Assembly: GCA_964463485.1 (NCBI GenBank)
Contig: CAYXDO010000019.1
Coordinates: 1 to 64,000, forward strand
Direction of reading: 5' to 3'
Length of the DNA: 64,000 nucleotides
DNA from: CAYXDO01 sp964463485
GTDB taxonomy: Bacteria > Myxococcota > Kuafuiibacteriia > Kuafuiibacteriales > Kuafuiibacteriaceae
Under the pieces are notes generated by a model. That model had not been told where the DNA came from. It saw only the letters and a list, made by a program, of their open reading frames with translations, and ran no database searches. Each line of letters begins with the position of its first letter. Position 1 is the first letter of the stretch. The translations under genes and the position numbers were made by a program. Positions 37,329 to 47,600 of the stretch are shown here, one piece after another.

Positions 37329-38783
37329 TCACTGCAGACAGATGCCTTGAGTGCCTTCGGTGAGGCCCGTGACGGCCTGACAAGTCGTGCCGGCCTGACC
37401 CGCGCATCCGGTCGCCGGAGCCGCTGGGTCGGTCGTGCAACCAACGAGGCACATGCCCCGCTCCTGACCAGGCTGCCCGAAGATCACACAGAGCGCCGGA
37501 TCCTCGCAGCTCCCCGCACCCTGAGCAGCACAGTCCGCGAACGTCGCCGGCGGCGTGATCCCGCCTTGGCCGTTCGAGCTCGCGACCGTGACCGCCACTC
37601 GCGGTGGATCTCGGTAGGAGCAAAGCGAGGTCCCTTCGAGTCCGAGCGCAGCCAGGTCGTTGCAGCCCCGATCGGCACCGGCACAGTTGTCCGGGAACGA
37701 CGAGCACGCCGAGCTGCAGATTCCGAACGTGGGCGCGGCCGCACACACCATTTGACCACCGAACGTGATGCACGTGTTGCCTTGAGCCGCATCGCACTGC
37801 GCGTTGGTCGTGCATGTCACCGGGTTGCCGTTCCCGTCTGTCTGCAGGTCGGGAATCTGGGTGCAAGAAAGCTGGCCACCTTGCGCGGCGATCGCCGAGC
37901 TGCAAGCCCAGTTCTCGGTCGGACGGCATCGCTCGAGGCACATGCCGATCGTCTGAGCCTGGTCGAGCGGCAAACAGGTCGTGTCGTGGGACTTGGCGTC
38001 GCACTGCTTCGTAGAATCTTGCGGCGCGCAGCCGTCACCCGGGAGCAGGTGCCGCTCGCTGCACACGCCTTCGGCCATCGTCGCCGTCGCCGTGTCCGCG
38101 AAGATCGGATTGCAGAAGGGATGGTCGGCCGGGCACGCGCCGCGCTCGTCGGCGGTCGTCCACGTGCAGTTCGGACGCGGCACCGCCACGCAGGTGTTCG
38201 TGTTCAAATTGCAAGCGAGGCCCGCCGTGAGGTCGCAGCCGATCATTCGGCCCTGTGCGTTCGGGAGGAGGTCACACGCCCCGCCCGCGGGGTTCGCGGT
38301 GTCCACGCAGCCCATGACCTCGGTCGGCTCCGGATCACCCTGGAACTGAACGAGGCCAATGTGGCCGCAGCGAGCGTTCATGCGGTTGCTGCCCGCACAC
38401 TCCGCGTCCGTCGTACACGCCCGGAAGCAAATGCTGCCGCCCGCACCGAGCGAAATACCACCAAGCCCCTGATCACACTGGTCCGTGTTGCCAGGGCGCC
38501 AGGTGCAACCTTCGGTTCCCGGCGTGCACCCGGGCGTCACCGTGGCATCCGGGTTCGTCGTCGTCGCGTCCATGCCGGGGTTGGTCGTCGCGTCCATCCC
38601 CGGATTGGTCGTCGCGTCCATGCCGGGGTTGGTCGTCGCGTCCATCCCCGGATTGGTGCCTGCGTCGACGCCCGTGTCTTTCTTGACGGAGGCGTCGGTC
38701 TTCGTGTCGGTGTCGCCGCCGCAGCCGACGCTACACAAAGCGCCGGTCACCACGAGCGACGCCATGAACCATCCCTGCTTCAT
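37329..38783 (-). CDS. Cys-rich lipoprotein with NPGMDATT repeat linker
   Basis: 484 residues from ATG 38783 (MKQGWFMASLVVTGALCSVGC). Lipobox SVGC. After the anchor comes a linker with four copies of NPGMDATT. The rest has about 30 Cys in patterns like CFRACTTDAECAG, CTTNAQCDAAQGNTC, and RCRPTENWACSS: many short disulfide-linked modules. No known enzyme motif. Lipid-anchored, exposed protein of myxobacterial type; function unknown. An ATG six codons upstream is an alternative start. Confidence 0.8.
   Translation of the reverse strand: MKQGWFMASLVVTGALCSVGCGGDTDTKTDASVKKDTGVDAGTNPGMDATTNPGMDATTNPGMDATTNPGMDATTTNPDATVTPGCTPGTEGCTWRPGNTDQCDQGLGGISLGAGGSICFRACTTDAECAGSNRMNARCGHIGLVQFQGDPEPTEVMGCVDTANPAGGACDLLPNAQGRMIGCDLTAGLACNLNTNTCVAVPRPNCTWTTADERGACPADHPFCNPIFADTATATMAEGVCSERHLLPGDGCAPQDSTKQCDAKSHDTTCLPLDQAQTIGMCLERCRPTENWACSSAIAAQGGQLSCTQIPDLQTDGNGNPVTCTTNAQCDAAQGNTCITFGGQMVCAAAPTFGICSSACSSFPDNCAGADRGCNDLAALGLEGTSLCSYRDPPRVAVTVASSNGQGGITPPATFADCAAQGAGSCEDPALCVIFGQPGQERGMCLVGCTTDPAAPATGCAGQAGTTCQAVTGLTEGTQGICLQ
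38560..38657. repeat. 24-bp tandem repeat encoding NPGMDATT
   Basis: Four units of about 24 bases (TCGTCGCGTCCAT..), in two alternating versions (CCGGGGTTG and CCCGGATTG), so the true period is 48 bases. It codes the lipoprotein linker and could expand or contract by slippage. Confidence 0.85.
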
Positions 38784-38896
38784 TGATCGTCCTTCCTTCA
38801 TCGCGAGCGCCCTGCGCTCATGGGCCTAAAGGCCCGGTCTCAAGCCCCGCTGCTTGTCAAGGGCGTGCGGAACAGTCAACCGTCCTTCCTACCGAC

Positions 38897-39415
38897 ATGA
38901 GCGCCGATCTGGCCCGACCGAAGCTGCTCGTGCTTCTGCGGCATGCAAAATCGAGCTGGAAACATTCGGACCTCGCCGACCTCGACCGCCCGCTCAACAA
39001 ACGAGGTCGGGTCGCCGCACCGCGCATCGGCCTGTGGCTCAAGGAAAAGCGCATCGTCCCCGATCGAATCCTCTCCTCACCCGCCCGAAGAGCGATTGAC
39101 ACAGCCGAGCTCGCTCTTTCCGCGCTCGGCTCCCATGCCGCCGCCGAGCTCGAGCCCGCCCTCTACCTCGCCGAGCCCGCCCAGATCTGGGACGTCATTC
39201 GCGCGCGGGGCCACGAGGCTCGCTGCCTCATGATCGTCGGTCACAACGAGGGCATGGAGGAGCTCGTCAGCGAGCTCGCCTCCGAACCCGTTCGCTTCCC
39301 GACGGGCGCCGTCGCCGTGGTCTCCGTCCATGCCGACGACTGGGCCCGCGCAACCCGCGACCGGGCGACCGTCATCGAGATCTGTCGTCCAAAAGACCTC
39401 GCGGCTGGACCGTAG
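38897..39415 (+). CDS. Histidine phosphatase family protein (SixA-like)
   Basis: 172 residues from ATG 38897. Catalytic LLRHAKSSW (RHG type), DRPLNKRGRVAAPRIG, LSSPARRAIDTAELAL with the second Arg, and the C-terminal VGHNEGMEEL. Same family as the gene at 7361 but longer at the N-terminus. Phosphohistidine phosphatase activity is inferred. Confidence 0.88.
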   Translation: MSADLARPKLLVLLRHAKSSWKHSDLADLDRPLNKRGRVAAPRIGLWLKEKRIVPDRILSSPARRAIDTAELALSALGSHAAAELEPALYLAEPAQIWDVIRARGHEARCLMIVGHNEGMEELVSELASEPVRFPTGAVAVVSVHADDWARATRDRATVIEICRPKDLAAGP

Positions 39416-39484
39416 ACGCGCAAGAACGGCTCTCGGCCCACCGCGCGGCGCAATTTCAATGATCCCGTCGCGGAGCCCGGTTCC

Positions 39485-39500
39485 GGCGAAAAACTTCGCC
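39485..39500. other. Short inverted repeat after the histidine phosphatase gene
   Basis: GGCGAA-AAAC-TTCGCC, a perfect 6-bp stem, about 70 bases after the phosphatase stop and 165 bases before the hsp20 start. No T-run. A weak terminator or a regulatory hairpin is possible. The remaining intergenic sequence up to hsp20 shows no other feature. Confidence 0.35.
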
Positions 39501-39664
39501 TCTCCAACGCGATTCACACAGCCGCGAGCCCAATCCCGAAGTTTTCAGCAAGCGGCGCGGGAAAGCGCGCAGTCGATTCGCCGCGCCGCCGTCCCGAATC
39601 TGAAACGCGAATCGGCCCACGGATTGCACCGCGTGGCCCTGCTCACACACAGCAAGGAGGGATC

Positions 39665-40123
39665 ATGTCGATCATGAGCCTGATTCGCCGCGACCCGGAC
39701 GATTCGTTCTCGTCGCTGCAAAAAGAGATGAACGACGTCTTCGCGCGCTTTTTCGCCCGCGGAGACGCCAAGTGGCCCGAGTTGCCAACTCTCAAGTTCG
39801 TCCCGAACGTGGAGCTCACGGAGTCGGACAACGCCATTCAGGTCAAGGCGGAGGTCCCCGGACTCGACAGAAAGGACATCAAGATCACACTCACCGGAGA
39901 CGTCCTCACGCTCTCGGGCGAGAAGAGGGAAGAGAGGAAAGAGGAAAAAAAGAACTACTACCGGCGTGAGTGCAGCTACGGCGCCTTCGAGCGCTCGTTC
40001 CAACTCCCGGCCGACGTCGTTCGCGACCGCATCGAGGCCAACTTCAACAACGGCGTGCTGCTGATCAGCCTCCCGAAGACGGAGCAGGCCAAAAAACCCT
40101 CGAAGACCATCGAGATCAAGTAG
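39665..40123 (+). CDS. Small heat shock protein, Hsp20 family
   Basis: 152 residues. A short N-terminal arm (MSIMSLIRRDP) precedes an alpha-crystallin domain: VPNVELTESDNAIQVKAEVPGL, DVLTLSGEKREE, the EC.YGAFERSFQLP strand, ANFNNGVLLISLPK, and a C-terminal IEI anchor. A perfect AGGAGG precedes the ATG by 5 bases. It keeps misfolded proteins soluble. The CBS gene follows by 8 bases. Confidence 0.95.
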   Translation: MSIMSLIRRDPDDSFSSLQKEMNDVFARFFARGDAKWPELPTLKFVPNVELTESDNAIQVKAEVPGLDRKDIKITLTGDVLTLSGEKREERKEEKKNYYRRECSYGAFERSFQLPADVVRDRIEANFNNGVLLISLPKTEQAKKPSKTIEIK

Positions 40124-40131
40124 GTGACGGC

Positions 40132-40599
40132 ATGCTCGTCCATGAGTTGATGAACCGACCCGTAGTCACTTGCAGCATCACCGAGTCGATGAACGAAGCC
40201 GCGCAGCGCATGTGGGAGCGAGACTGCGGCGTGCTCCCGGTCGTCGATGAGAGCCTCAAGGTCGTCGGAATCCTCACCGACCGAGACATTTGCATGGCGG
40301 CCTTCACTCAGGGGCGCCCGCTCGCCGAAATCTCCGTCGGCGTAGGCATGGCCCACGACGTCGTGTACTGCCGCGAGGCCGACGAGCTCCAAGAGGCCGA
40401 GCGCGCGATGAAATCACACATGGTGCGCCGACTCCCCGTCCTCGACGCCGAAGGCCGGGCCGTAGGAATGATCTCCATGAACGACCTCGTGCGCTTCGCC
40501 CAGAGCCGCCCGCGCCGGTCGATGGACCGAGAGGTCGTCGAGAGCCTCGCCTCCATCTCGGCGCCCCGCGCCGCCCTGCAAGTCGCGCCCACCAACTGA
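40132..40599 (+). CDS. Tandem CBS domain protein
   Basis: 155 residues from ATG 40132. Two CBS domains: VHELMNRPVVTCSITESMNEA through GILTDRDI, and AHDVVYCREADELQEAERAM through GMISMNDLVRFA. Such stand-alone pairs bind adenosyl ligands and may act as energy sensors. A longer overlapping frame from 39970 is rejected since it runs through hsp20. Pairs with hsp20 in an operon. Confidence 0.88.
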   Translation: MLVHELMNRPVVTCSITESMNEAAQRMWERDCGVLPVVDESLKVVGILTDRDICMAAFTQGRPLAEISVGVGMAHDVVYCREADELQEAERAMKSHMVRRLPVLDAEGRAVGMISMNDLVRFAQSRPRRSMDREVVESLASISAPRAALQVAPTN

Positions 40600-40629
40600 G
40601 CCCATCGCGCGCCTCGCGGATTGTCGCAC

Positions 40630-42771
40630 TCAGTTGGAGACTGGGAAACCGCGCTTCTCGAGCAGGGCCCGCACCTCCGGATCACGGCCCCGAAACTTGC
40701 GGTACGCCTCGGCTCGATCCGTCGAGTTGCCGGGAGCCAAGATGAGCTTCCTCAGCTTGGCGGCGATCGTCTGATCGAATACGTCCCCGGCTTCCACGAA
40801 CGCCTGCCGCGTGTCCGCGTCCATCACCTCGGACCACAAGTAGCTGTAGTACCCCGCAGAGTACGAATCGCTCGTGAACAGGTGGTTGAACTGCGGAAGC
40901 CGATGCCGCATCGCGATCTCCCTCGGAGCGCCGATTCTGGCGAGGGTCTCCTTCTCGAACGCCTTCGGGTCCACCGCAGCGTCCGGCCGCGTGTGAAGCT
41001 CCATGTCGAGAATGGCCGACGAAAGGTACTCGATCGTCGAGTAGCCCTGATTGAACTTGTTCGACGCGTCGATCTTCGCGACGAGCGCTGCCGGCATCGA
41101 CTCGCCCGTCTTCACGTGCCGAGCAAACCGATCGAGCACCGGTCGAGTCAGCACCCACTGCTCGTGAACCTGCGAGGGATACTCCACGAAGTCACGCGGT
41201 GTCACTGCCAACCCAGGGTAGTTGACCTCCGACAACAGCCCGTGAAGCGCATGGCCAAACTCGTGAAAGAGCGTCTCCGCGTCGTCGAGTGAAATCAGCA
41301 CGGACTCTCCAGGCGCTCCTCTGACGAAGTTGTTGTTGTTCGAAGTGATCGGTGTGATCTTCGTTCCCGTGAACGTCTCGTGTCGCCGATACCCAGACGC
41401 CCACGCCCCCGATCTCTTCTCCGGCCGCGCGAAATAATCGCCGTAAAATAATCCCACGTACGAACCGTCGCCTTTGTTCCGGACCTCGAATACACGAACG
41501 TCGGGGTGAAAAACTGGGACCTTGCCGGAAATTTCCAGAAACTCGAGTCCGTACAATCGCTCGGCCATCCAGAAAGCGGCCTGAATCATGTTGTCGAGCT
41601 GAAAGTACGGCTTGAGCTCCTCCTGATCGAGGTCATACCGGGCTTTTCTGACTTTCTCCGCGTAATACAAATAATCCCACGGCTCGAGGGTGATGTCCGA
41701 GCCCTCCGACTTGGCCACCTGAGCCATGTCGGCCACTTCTTCGCGAGCTCGCGCGACCGCCGCGGGCCAGACTCGCATCATCAACGCCTGCGCGTTCTTC
41801 GGATCGACCGCCATCGTGTCGGCCATTCTCCAATGGGCATGCGTTGGATAGCCGAGCAGCGCGGCGCGCTCTGCTCGGAGCTTCACGATCTTCGCGATCG
41901 TCGAATTCGTGTCGTTCTCGTTGCCATTGTCTCCACGCCCCTTGAACGCCTTCCAGACTCGCTCTCGAAGGTCCCGGCGCTTGGACGAAGTCAGAAACGG
42001 ATCCACACTCGAACGTGTATTCACGACCGCCCAATTGTCTTTTAGCCCGCGCTCCAGCGCCGCCGCCTTGTACCCCGCCCGAAGCGACTCGGATAACCCA
42101 TCGAGGTCCTCTGCCCCGAGCACGATCCACGTGTTCTCGTCAGCCAACACCTTGTTGCCAAACTCCGTGAACGCCACCGCGAGCTCCTGGTTGATGGCCC
42201 CAAGTCGCGCTTTGCCCTCCGGAGATAGTTTGGCTCCCGTGCGCACGAGCTCCTCGTACTTTCGCTTCACCAACCGGGCCTGCTCCGGAGTCAGGTCCTT
42301 GGACGACTCATGCACTGCCGAGATGCGCGCGAAGAGCTTCTCGTTGAACGAGATCCGATCGTACGCCGCCGCGATCTTCGGCGACCACTCGGCGTCGACT
42401 GCCTGAATTTCCTTGGAATTCAGATTGCCCGTCATCACGCCGAACAAAGTCTCTGCTCGAGTCAGGAGACGTCCGGAGTCTTCGAGCGGGACCATCACGG
42501 TCTCGAAGGTCGCGGCCCGTGTGTCGTCCGCGATCGCCTCGATCTCCGCGTCCATGAGGGCGATCGCTCGCTCGAACGCCTTCGGAAATCGGTCCGCTCT
42601 GACCTGGTCCCACGGGGGCACGCCGCCATATGGGCCTCGCCAATCCGCCAGAATGGGATCCTCTCGAGCCTCCGAACGCAGAGTCGCAACGTCCCGCCCG
42701 CCCGGCGTCGCACAGGCACCCACGGTTGCGACCAAAATCAACCAAACCGTCTCATCGAGCGCTCTCGTCAC
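40630..42771 (-). CDS. M3-family metallopeptidase (peptidyl-dipeptidase Dcp-like), lipoprotein
   Basis: 713 residues from GTG 42771 (MTRALDETVWLILVATVGAC): a lipobox VGAC. Zinc motif HEFGH at about His503 in LFHEFGHALHG, with further Glu in FVEYPSQVHEQWV. The C-terminal part GAPREIAMRHRLPQFNHLF, SAGYYSYLWSEVMDADTR is typical of M3A enzymes such as Dcp and oligopeptidase A. Upstream in-frame ATG at 42930 would overlap slyX and is rejected. It degrades short peptides; a lipid anchor would place it in the periplasm or on the outer membrane. Confidence 0.92.
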   Translation of the reverse strand: MTRALDETVWLILVATVGACATPGGRDVATLRSEAREDPILADWRGPYGGVPPWDQVRADRFPKAFERAIALMDAEIEAIADDTRAATFETVMVPLEDSGRLLTRAETLFGVMTGNLNSKEIQAVDAEWSPKIAAAYDRISFNEKLFARISAVHESSKDLTPEQARLVKRKYEELVRTGAKLSPEGKARLGAINQELAVAFTEFGNKVLADENTWIVLGAEDLDGLSESLRAGYKAAALERGLKDNWAVVNTRSSVDPFLTSSKRRDLRERVWKAFKGRGDNGNENDTNSTIAKIVKLRAERAALLGYPTHAHWRMADTMAVDPKNAQALMMRVWPAAVARAREEVADMAQVAKSEGSDITLEPWDYLYYAEKVRKARYDLDQEELKPYFQLDNMIQAAFWMAERLYGLEFLEISGKVPVFHPDVRVFEVRNKGDGSYVGLFYGDYFARPEKRSGAWASGYRRHETFTGTKITPITSNNNNFVRGAPGESVLISLDDAETLFHEFGHALHGLLSEVNYPGLAVTPRDFVEYPSQVHEQWVLTRPVLDRFARHVKTGESMPAALVAKIDASNKFNQGYSTIEYLSSAILDMELHTRPDAAVDPKAFEKETLARIGAPREIAMRHRLPQFNHLFTSDSYSAGYYSYLWSEVMDADTRQAFVEAGDVFDQTIAAKLRKLILAPGNSTDRAEAYRKFRGRDPEVRALLEKRGFPVSN

Positions 42772-42829
42772 ACCGGGCGTGTCCCAAAACGGAGCGTCCC
42801 TGTCAAACGCTCGCTGAGTACGTACGACC

Positions 42830-43030
42830 TCAGTAGTGAGGCGGCTTCTCCGACGGCGGGAGCTCCTTGGTGCCGTCCTCGACCTCGAGCAACCTCCGCG
42901 CGAGTTGCTCGACGCGCTTCTCCAACACATCGATCGCCCGTTGCTGCCCCACCACCACTTGGTTGAGCTGCTGAATCAAGTCCTCCTGGTACATGACCTT
43001 CTCCTCGAGGGTCGTGATCCGTTCTTCCAT
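42830..43030 (-). CDS. slyX: SlyX-like coiled-coil protein
   Basis: 66 residues from ATG 43030. One long coiled coil (MEERITTLEEKVMYQEDLIQQLN, then VEQLARRLLEVED) and the family C-terminal PPHY, preceded by PSEK. SlyX function is unknown. Lies 22 bases after the AAA gene and 58 bases before the peptidase gene, in the same operon. Confidence 0.88.
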   Translation of the reverse strand: MEERITTLEEKVMYQEDLIQQLNQVVVGQQRAIDVLEKRVEQLARRLLEVEDGTKELPPSEKPPHY

Positions 43031-43052
43031 GCCGCGCCATACCACGATTGCT

Positions 43053-44567
43053 TCAGCGCCCCCGAGCCTTCTGGAGAGACCGGACGTACCGGCCGTGCAA
43101 GCTCTTGAGGAGCACCAGATCCTGGTGAACCGGGCCGTTGAGCTCGTTCTTGGCCAACAGGCTCTCGATCTTCTCTTCGACCAACGAGATGCGGAGCTGC
43201 AACTCGGGGGAGCTCAACGCGTCCACGCTCCCGGCGCCCTCCCGTACCAGCCGCATCACACTCTCGTGGGCTCCCCGGTGCGCGGCCCGCTGCGCAACCG
43301 CTCGATCCCAAAGTTGCCGAATCCAACCCACCCGATCGGTGAGCAGCACGCGGTGCTCCTCTCGCTCGAAGAACGGGCTCGACTCGTTCGGCTTCAAGCG
43401 CTCCAACATCACGAACGGCAACATCGCGCGAACGTCGGCGCTCGAAACCGCGGACTCACCCCGAAAAAAGGCCAGCGCCTTCGAAAAGTGAATGAGCGCC
43501 TGATAGGCCCGCGCCGACGACCCGCTCTCCGTCTGAGTACAAAGATTCGCGAGCTTGTCGAGCGGGCAGTCCTCGTTGCACACGTGACCCACTCTCCTTC
43601 CAGAGAGGTGAAGGGTGTCCTTGGTCATGCCCTCGATCCGCGTCGACGCTCGACGGCAAAACTCGAGCTGGCCCAACAAGAACCCGAGAGTCTCCATGAC
43701 CTCGACCGGAATTGGAACTGCCCGCACCGCCTGCTCGGCCCGGTCGAGCTCTTCGGTCGAGAAGATCAGATCAGCCGGGATCGAGGACTCCGGATCCTCG
43801 GACGTCTCGATGCGGTAAGCCAAAGACGCCAAGAACGCCGCATGAAACGGCGTGGAGCTGACCACCGCGTCCATGCGGTCGCGTAAAGCTTCGATGACGG
43901 GAAACGTACCGCCCCCGAGATCGTCGTTGGCTGTCAAATACCAAGCTGCGCGTCCCGCCTCGGTGACTTGCTCGTACATCTCTGCGTAGCCCTCGGCCAT
44001 GAGCGACAAGAGCGCGGATTGAGTCTTCGTCGGGATGCGGTTGTACTCATCGATGACTTTGACTCGCATGCCGATCCACGAACGCCATGAGACCGTCACG
44101 TCCTCGGACCGCTCGGCTCGCACCAGCGCACTCGGCAGCGGGCTCCCGAGCAAATCGGCGTTGGTGAGTTGGGGATGCCCGTGCTGGATCGAACGGCGCA
44201 TTTGTTCGATCGAATAGCCCGACAACAAACCCATCAGCGTGGCCACGCTCGTCTTTCCGCGACCGGTGCCTCCGACGAAGACCAAACGCCGACGCACCAC
44301 GAGATTGAGCAACGGCAGCAACACGAAGGAGGCGTAACTCGGTCCGTTGCTGACTTCGACGAACTCCGCGCCCTTTCCCAACCGAGTCGGAGACCCCACC
44401 TCGAGGTCTGCGTAGGGCGTCCGAATCGCATGCTCCAAGATCCACGTGTACGCGCTCTGAAGCTTCTGGGCCAAGGGAGCGGCGCGACGCGGCCGAAGCG
44501 TGATCCGGTCTCCTTCGACCTGAGCGCGACCTCCGAGCCACCGGTCGACGAGCGCCTTGGAGTCCAT
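43053..44567 (-). CDS. AAA+ ATPase (MoxR-like) with cysteine cluster
   Basis: 504 residues. Walker A VGGTGRGKTS, Walker B VKVIDEYNRIP, sensor 1 YLTANDDLGGGTFPVIEALRDRM and the Arg finger region, which is the MoxR/dynein-type layout. The C-terminal half has HVCNEDCPLDKLANLC (C-x3-C-x8-C) and a second Cys just upstream (EFCRRAS), a possible zinc or FeS site not usual for MoxR. No vWA-domain partner lies next to it, although MoxR ATPases often have one. It starts an operon with slyX and the M3 peptidase. Function unknown. Confidence 0.82.
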   Translation of the reverse strand: MDSKALVDRWLGGRAQVEGDRITLRPRRAAPLAQKLQSAYTWILEHAIRTPYADLEVGSPTRLGKGAEFVEVSNGPSYASFVLLPLLNLVVRRRLVFVGGTGRGKTSVATLMGLLSGYSIEQMRRSIQHGHPQLTNADLLGSPLPSALVRAERSEDVTVSWRSWIGMRVKVIDEYNRIPTKTQSALLSLMAEGYAEMYEQVTEAGRAAWYLTANDDLGGGTFPVIEALRDRMDAVVSSTPFHAAFLASLAYRIETSEDPESSIPADLIFSTEELDRAEQAVRAVPIPVEVMETLGFLLGQLEFCRRASTRIEGMTKDTLHLSGRRVGHVCNEDCPLDKLANLCTQTESGSSARAYQALIHFSKALAFFRGESAVSSADVRAMLPFVMLERLKPNESSPFFEREEHRVLLTDRVGWIRQLWDRAVAQRAAHRGAHESVMRLVREGAGSVDALSSPELQLRISLVEEKIESLLAKNELNGPVHQDLVLLKSLHGRYVRSLQKARGR

Positions 44568-44647
44568 GGCTCATTCTGACTGGTGGAGCCCACCGGTTCA
44601 AGCCGGTCCGCCCCGAACCGAGGCGAGGCCTTCGAGTTATGCGGACA

Positions 44648-47600
44648 TCAAGGAGCGAGGCTGATTTGGAGGAAGTAGCTCTGAAGCGACGACGGCGGGC
44701 TCGGGTAGTTCCAATACTCCACCTCGACGTAGTACACGCCCGCTGCCAACGACCGAGTGATCAGCGAACAGTAATTCCCTGGAGACGCGTCGTCGTTTCG
44801 CACCAATCGAACGCCCGCAGCATCATACAAGGCGACGGCGGTATCGAGACCAGCGGCCGGCGGGCAGATCGATGCCGGATTTCCCGCCTGACTGTAGGTA
44901 TGCGCAGTCAGATTCAGCGTCTGCCCCGTCGGCACCTCGAACCGAAAGAAATCCTGGTCCGCCACCCCAGCCGGATGCGAACCCGAAATGTGGACCTCGC
45001 CGGCGCTGACGAGCCCCGAGTCATTCGCGGTCGCCGTCGAGTTGTTGGGTTCGACCTCGGCGACGCCCTCGAATACGCACAGGTCGGAACATCCGTCGCC
45101 AGAAATCGAGTTGCCGTCGTCGCACTCTTCGCCCGTCTCGAGCACCCCATTTCCACACCCCGGATCGAGGATGATGATGTCCATCTCGACGAGGTGCGTG
45201 GCGAGCTCCGTAATCGGTTCGACCACCAGATAATACGACCCCGCGAGCAACGATGTCGCTTCCGTACTCTCTGGAACGAGAATCGCCGCGCACGTCCCCG
45301 GCCCGCCTACCGTGGAGCTCACGAGCTCCGTGAAAGTCGAATCGAGCAACCGCAGCCGGGTGCCGTTCGTACACGCGCCGACGTCCCCGACGTCGTGAGT
45401 GATCGCTTCGATCGACTGACCTGCCGTGACGACCACCTCGAACACGCGCACTGCACCTGCGCTCAGATCCGCCGACACGGTCTGCGACGTCGAAACAGAC
45501 CCTGCGACCTCGTAGGTGCAGTCTGCGGCGCAACCATCCCCACTCGAGATGTTGCCGTCGTCGCAGACCTCGCCGGGCTCCAGCAGACCATTGCCGCAAA
45601 TGTCCGCCTCGGTCCCGGAAATCAGGAGGTCGAAACGAGGAATGACGTTGTTGTTACCGTAGTCGACGACCCGCAAGAAATACCGACCTGCTCCGAGGCG
45701 GTAGTCGGAAATCAGCGAGCAGTTCCCGATCCCACCGTCGTCGTTCGAGGTGAGCAGTCCCCCTTGACTATCGAGGAGGTCGACCAACGTGTCGACCGAG
45801 GCGCAAGTCCCTGCCAGCGCGTCTTCGAAAGTCTCCGCGTGAAGGTACATCGGCTCGTCGATTACCAGCTCGAACGTGCGATGACCACCCACGGGTGCGA
45901 TGGAGCTCGTGAACACCTGGGCTCCGCCCGGCACCGGGAACAAATAAGAGGCGTCGACCTCGTTCTCGCAGGCCGCCGAGCAACCGTCGGAATCCGCAAG
46001 ATTTCCATCGTCGCACTCCTCGCCGGCTTCGAGCAGCGCGTTCCCGCACACGTCGGCCGCGATAGCCTCGAAGACGATCTCGTAGGTCGGGATCGTTCCG
46101 TCGTTTCCGAAATCCTCCACTGTCAACAAATACGAACCGACTTCGAGCCGGCGACCCACGATCAACGAGCACGTCCCGACCCCGTCATCATCATCGGTAT
46201 CGACCGTGTTGCCTTGGGAATCGTAGAGCCGAACGACCGAGTCGAACGTACAAGTGCCCGCGACCGAGTCGCTGAAGGTCTCGACCCTCAAAATACCGAC
46301 CGTCCCCATTTCGATGCCGTACCGATCGATGGTCCCCGCGACGAGGATCGAATCCACGAAGGACTGTCGACCGCCCGGGTTCGGATACGCGTACAGCCCG
46401 ATCACTTCGATGTTGCAGAGCGGGTCGCAGCCATCGCCAGAATCCAGATTTCCGTCGTCGCACTGCTCCGTCCCCTCCGAGACAGCGTTGCCGCACCCTG
46501 GGCTCACCACGTCGACGTCGAGGTAATAAACCTCCGCTCCCGGCAGAAGGTTGGTCGGCGTCACCGCCAAATAGTAACGGCCCGCGGCCAACGACCTGAC
46601 CTCCGGATCCAAATTCGGATGCAAGCTCGAACAGGCAGCGCTCCCAGACCCACCAGAGGCGTGAGCGAGGACCGTTGTCCCGTCCGGGCCGAAGAAAGTG
46701 AGATCGAGCGGCTCGAGCTGGCACGAGCCCACGACCTCCGTCGCGACCGAAGCAAGGACGTGGCCGCCGTCCGAAACGCCTACCGCATAGAAGTCTGTAA
46801 CATCGCTTCCGCCGATCGTGCCGATGTATCGGGCCGGCAGCGCCGTCTGCGCAGTCGTGTAGACGTCGTTCGGCTCCGCCTCAGCGAGACCTTCCGCGCG
46901 ACATTGAAAGTCGCACCCATCGCCGTTGGTCGAGTTTCCGTCGTCACAAGTCTCCCCCGCTTCGAGCACTCCGTTGCCACAACCCTCTCCTTCCAACCGC
47001 ACCACGAGAGTGAATACAGGGATCGACGCGCCGGCGACATAAGGCGTCACGTGCAGAAAATAGGTTCCGGCCTCGATCGCTCGGCTCGGGATCAACGAAC
47101 AATGCCCGACCCCGCCCTCGTCATCGCGTGCGACGACGTTCCATTGATCGTCATACAGAGTGACGACGGTGTCCGATTCGTTCGCGCTGGCCGCCGCGCA
47201 ATCCGGCGGACCAGGCACGAACGTCTCTGCGCGGAGATAGCCTCGCGCACCCATCACGATCTGAAAGATCGCGGAGCCTCCAGCAGGAAACCCACCCGTG
47301 GCGGACTGATTTCCTGCTTGTGGACCGATGAAAGATCCGACGATTTCGAGCTGGCAGCTGGAGTCACAGCCGTCGCCAGCAACTCCGTTGCCGTCGTCGC
47401 AGGCTTCTCCGGAGTCGCGATAGCCGTTTCCGCAGCCGGGTGCGATCGTCGCCGCGAAGAGGTGGTAACGCGGAAGGTCCGCGGGATCTGTTCCCATCAC
47501 GCGGACGTAATATGTTCCTGCCGGCATCTGGACCGTGGTCGTGCTCGTGGTGGGCCCGATCAGCTCACACACACCCGGAGTCGGTTGCCCACTCGCCAAC

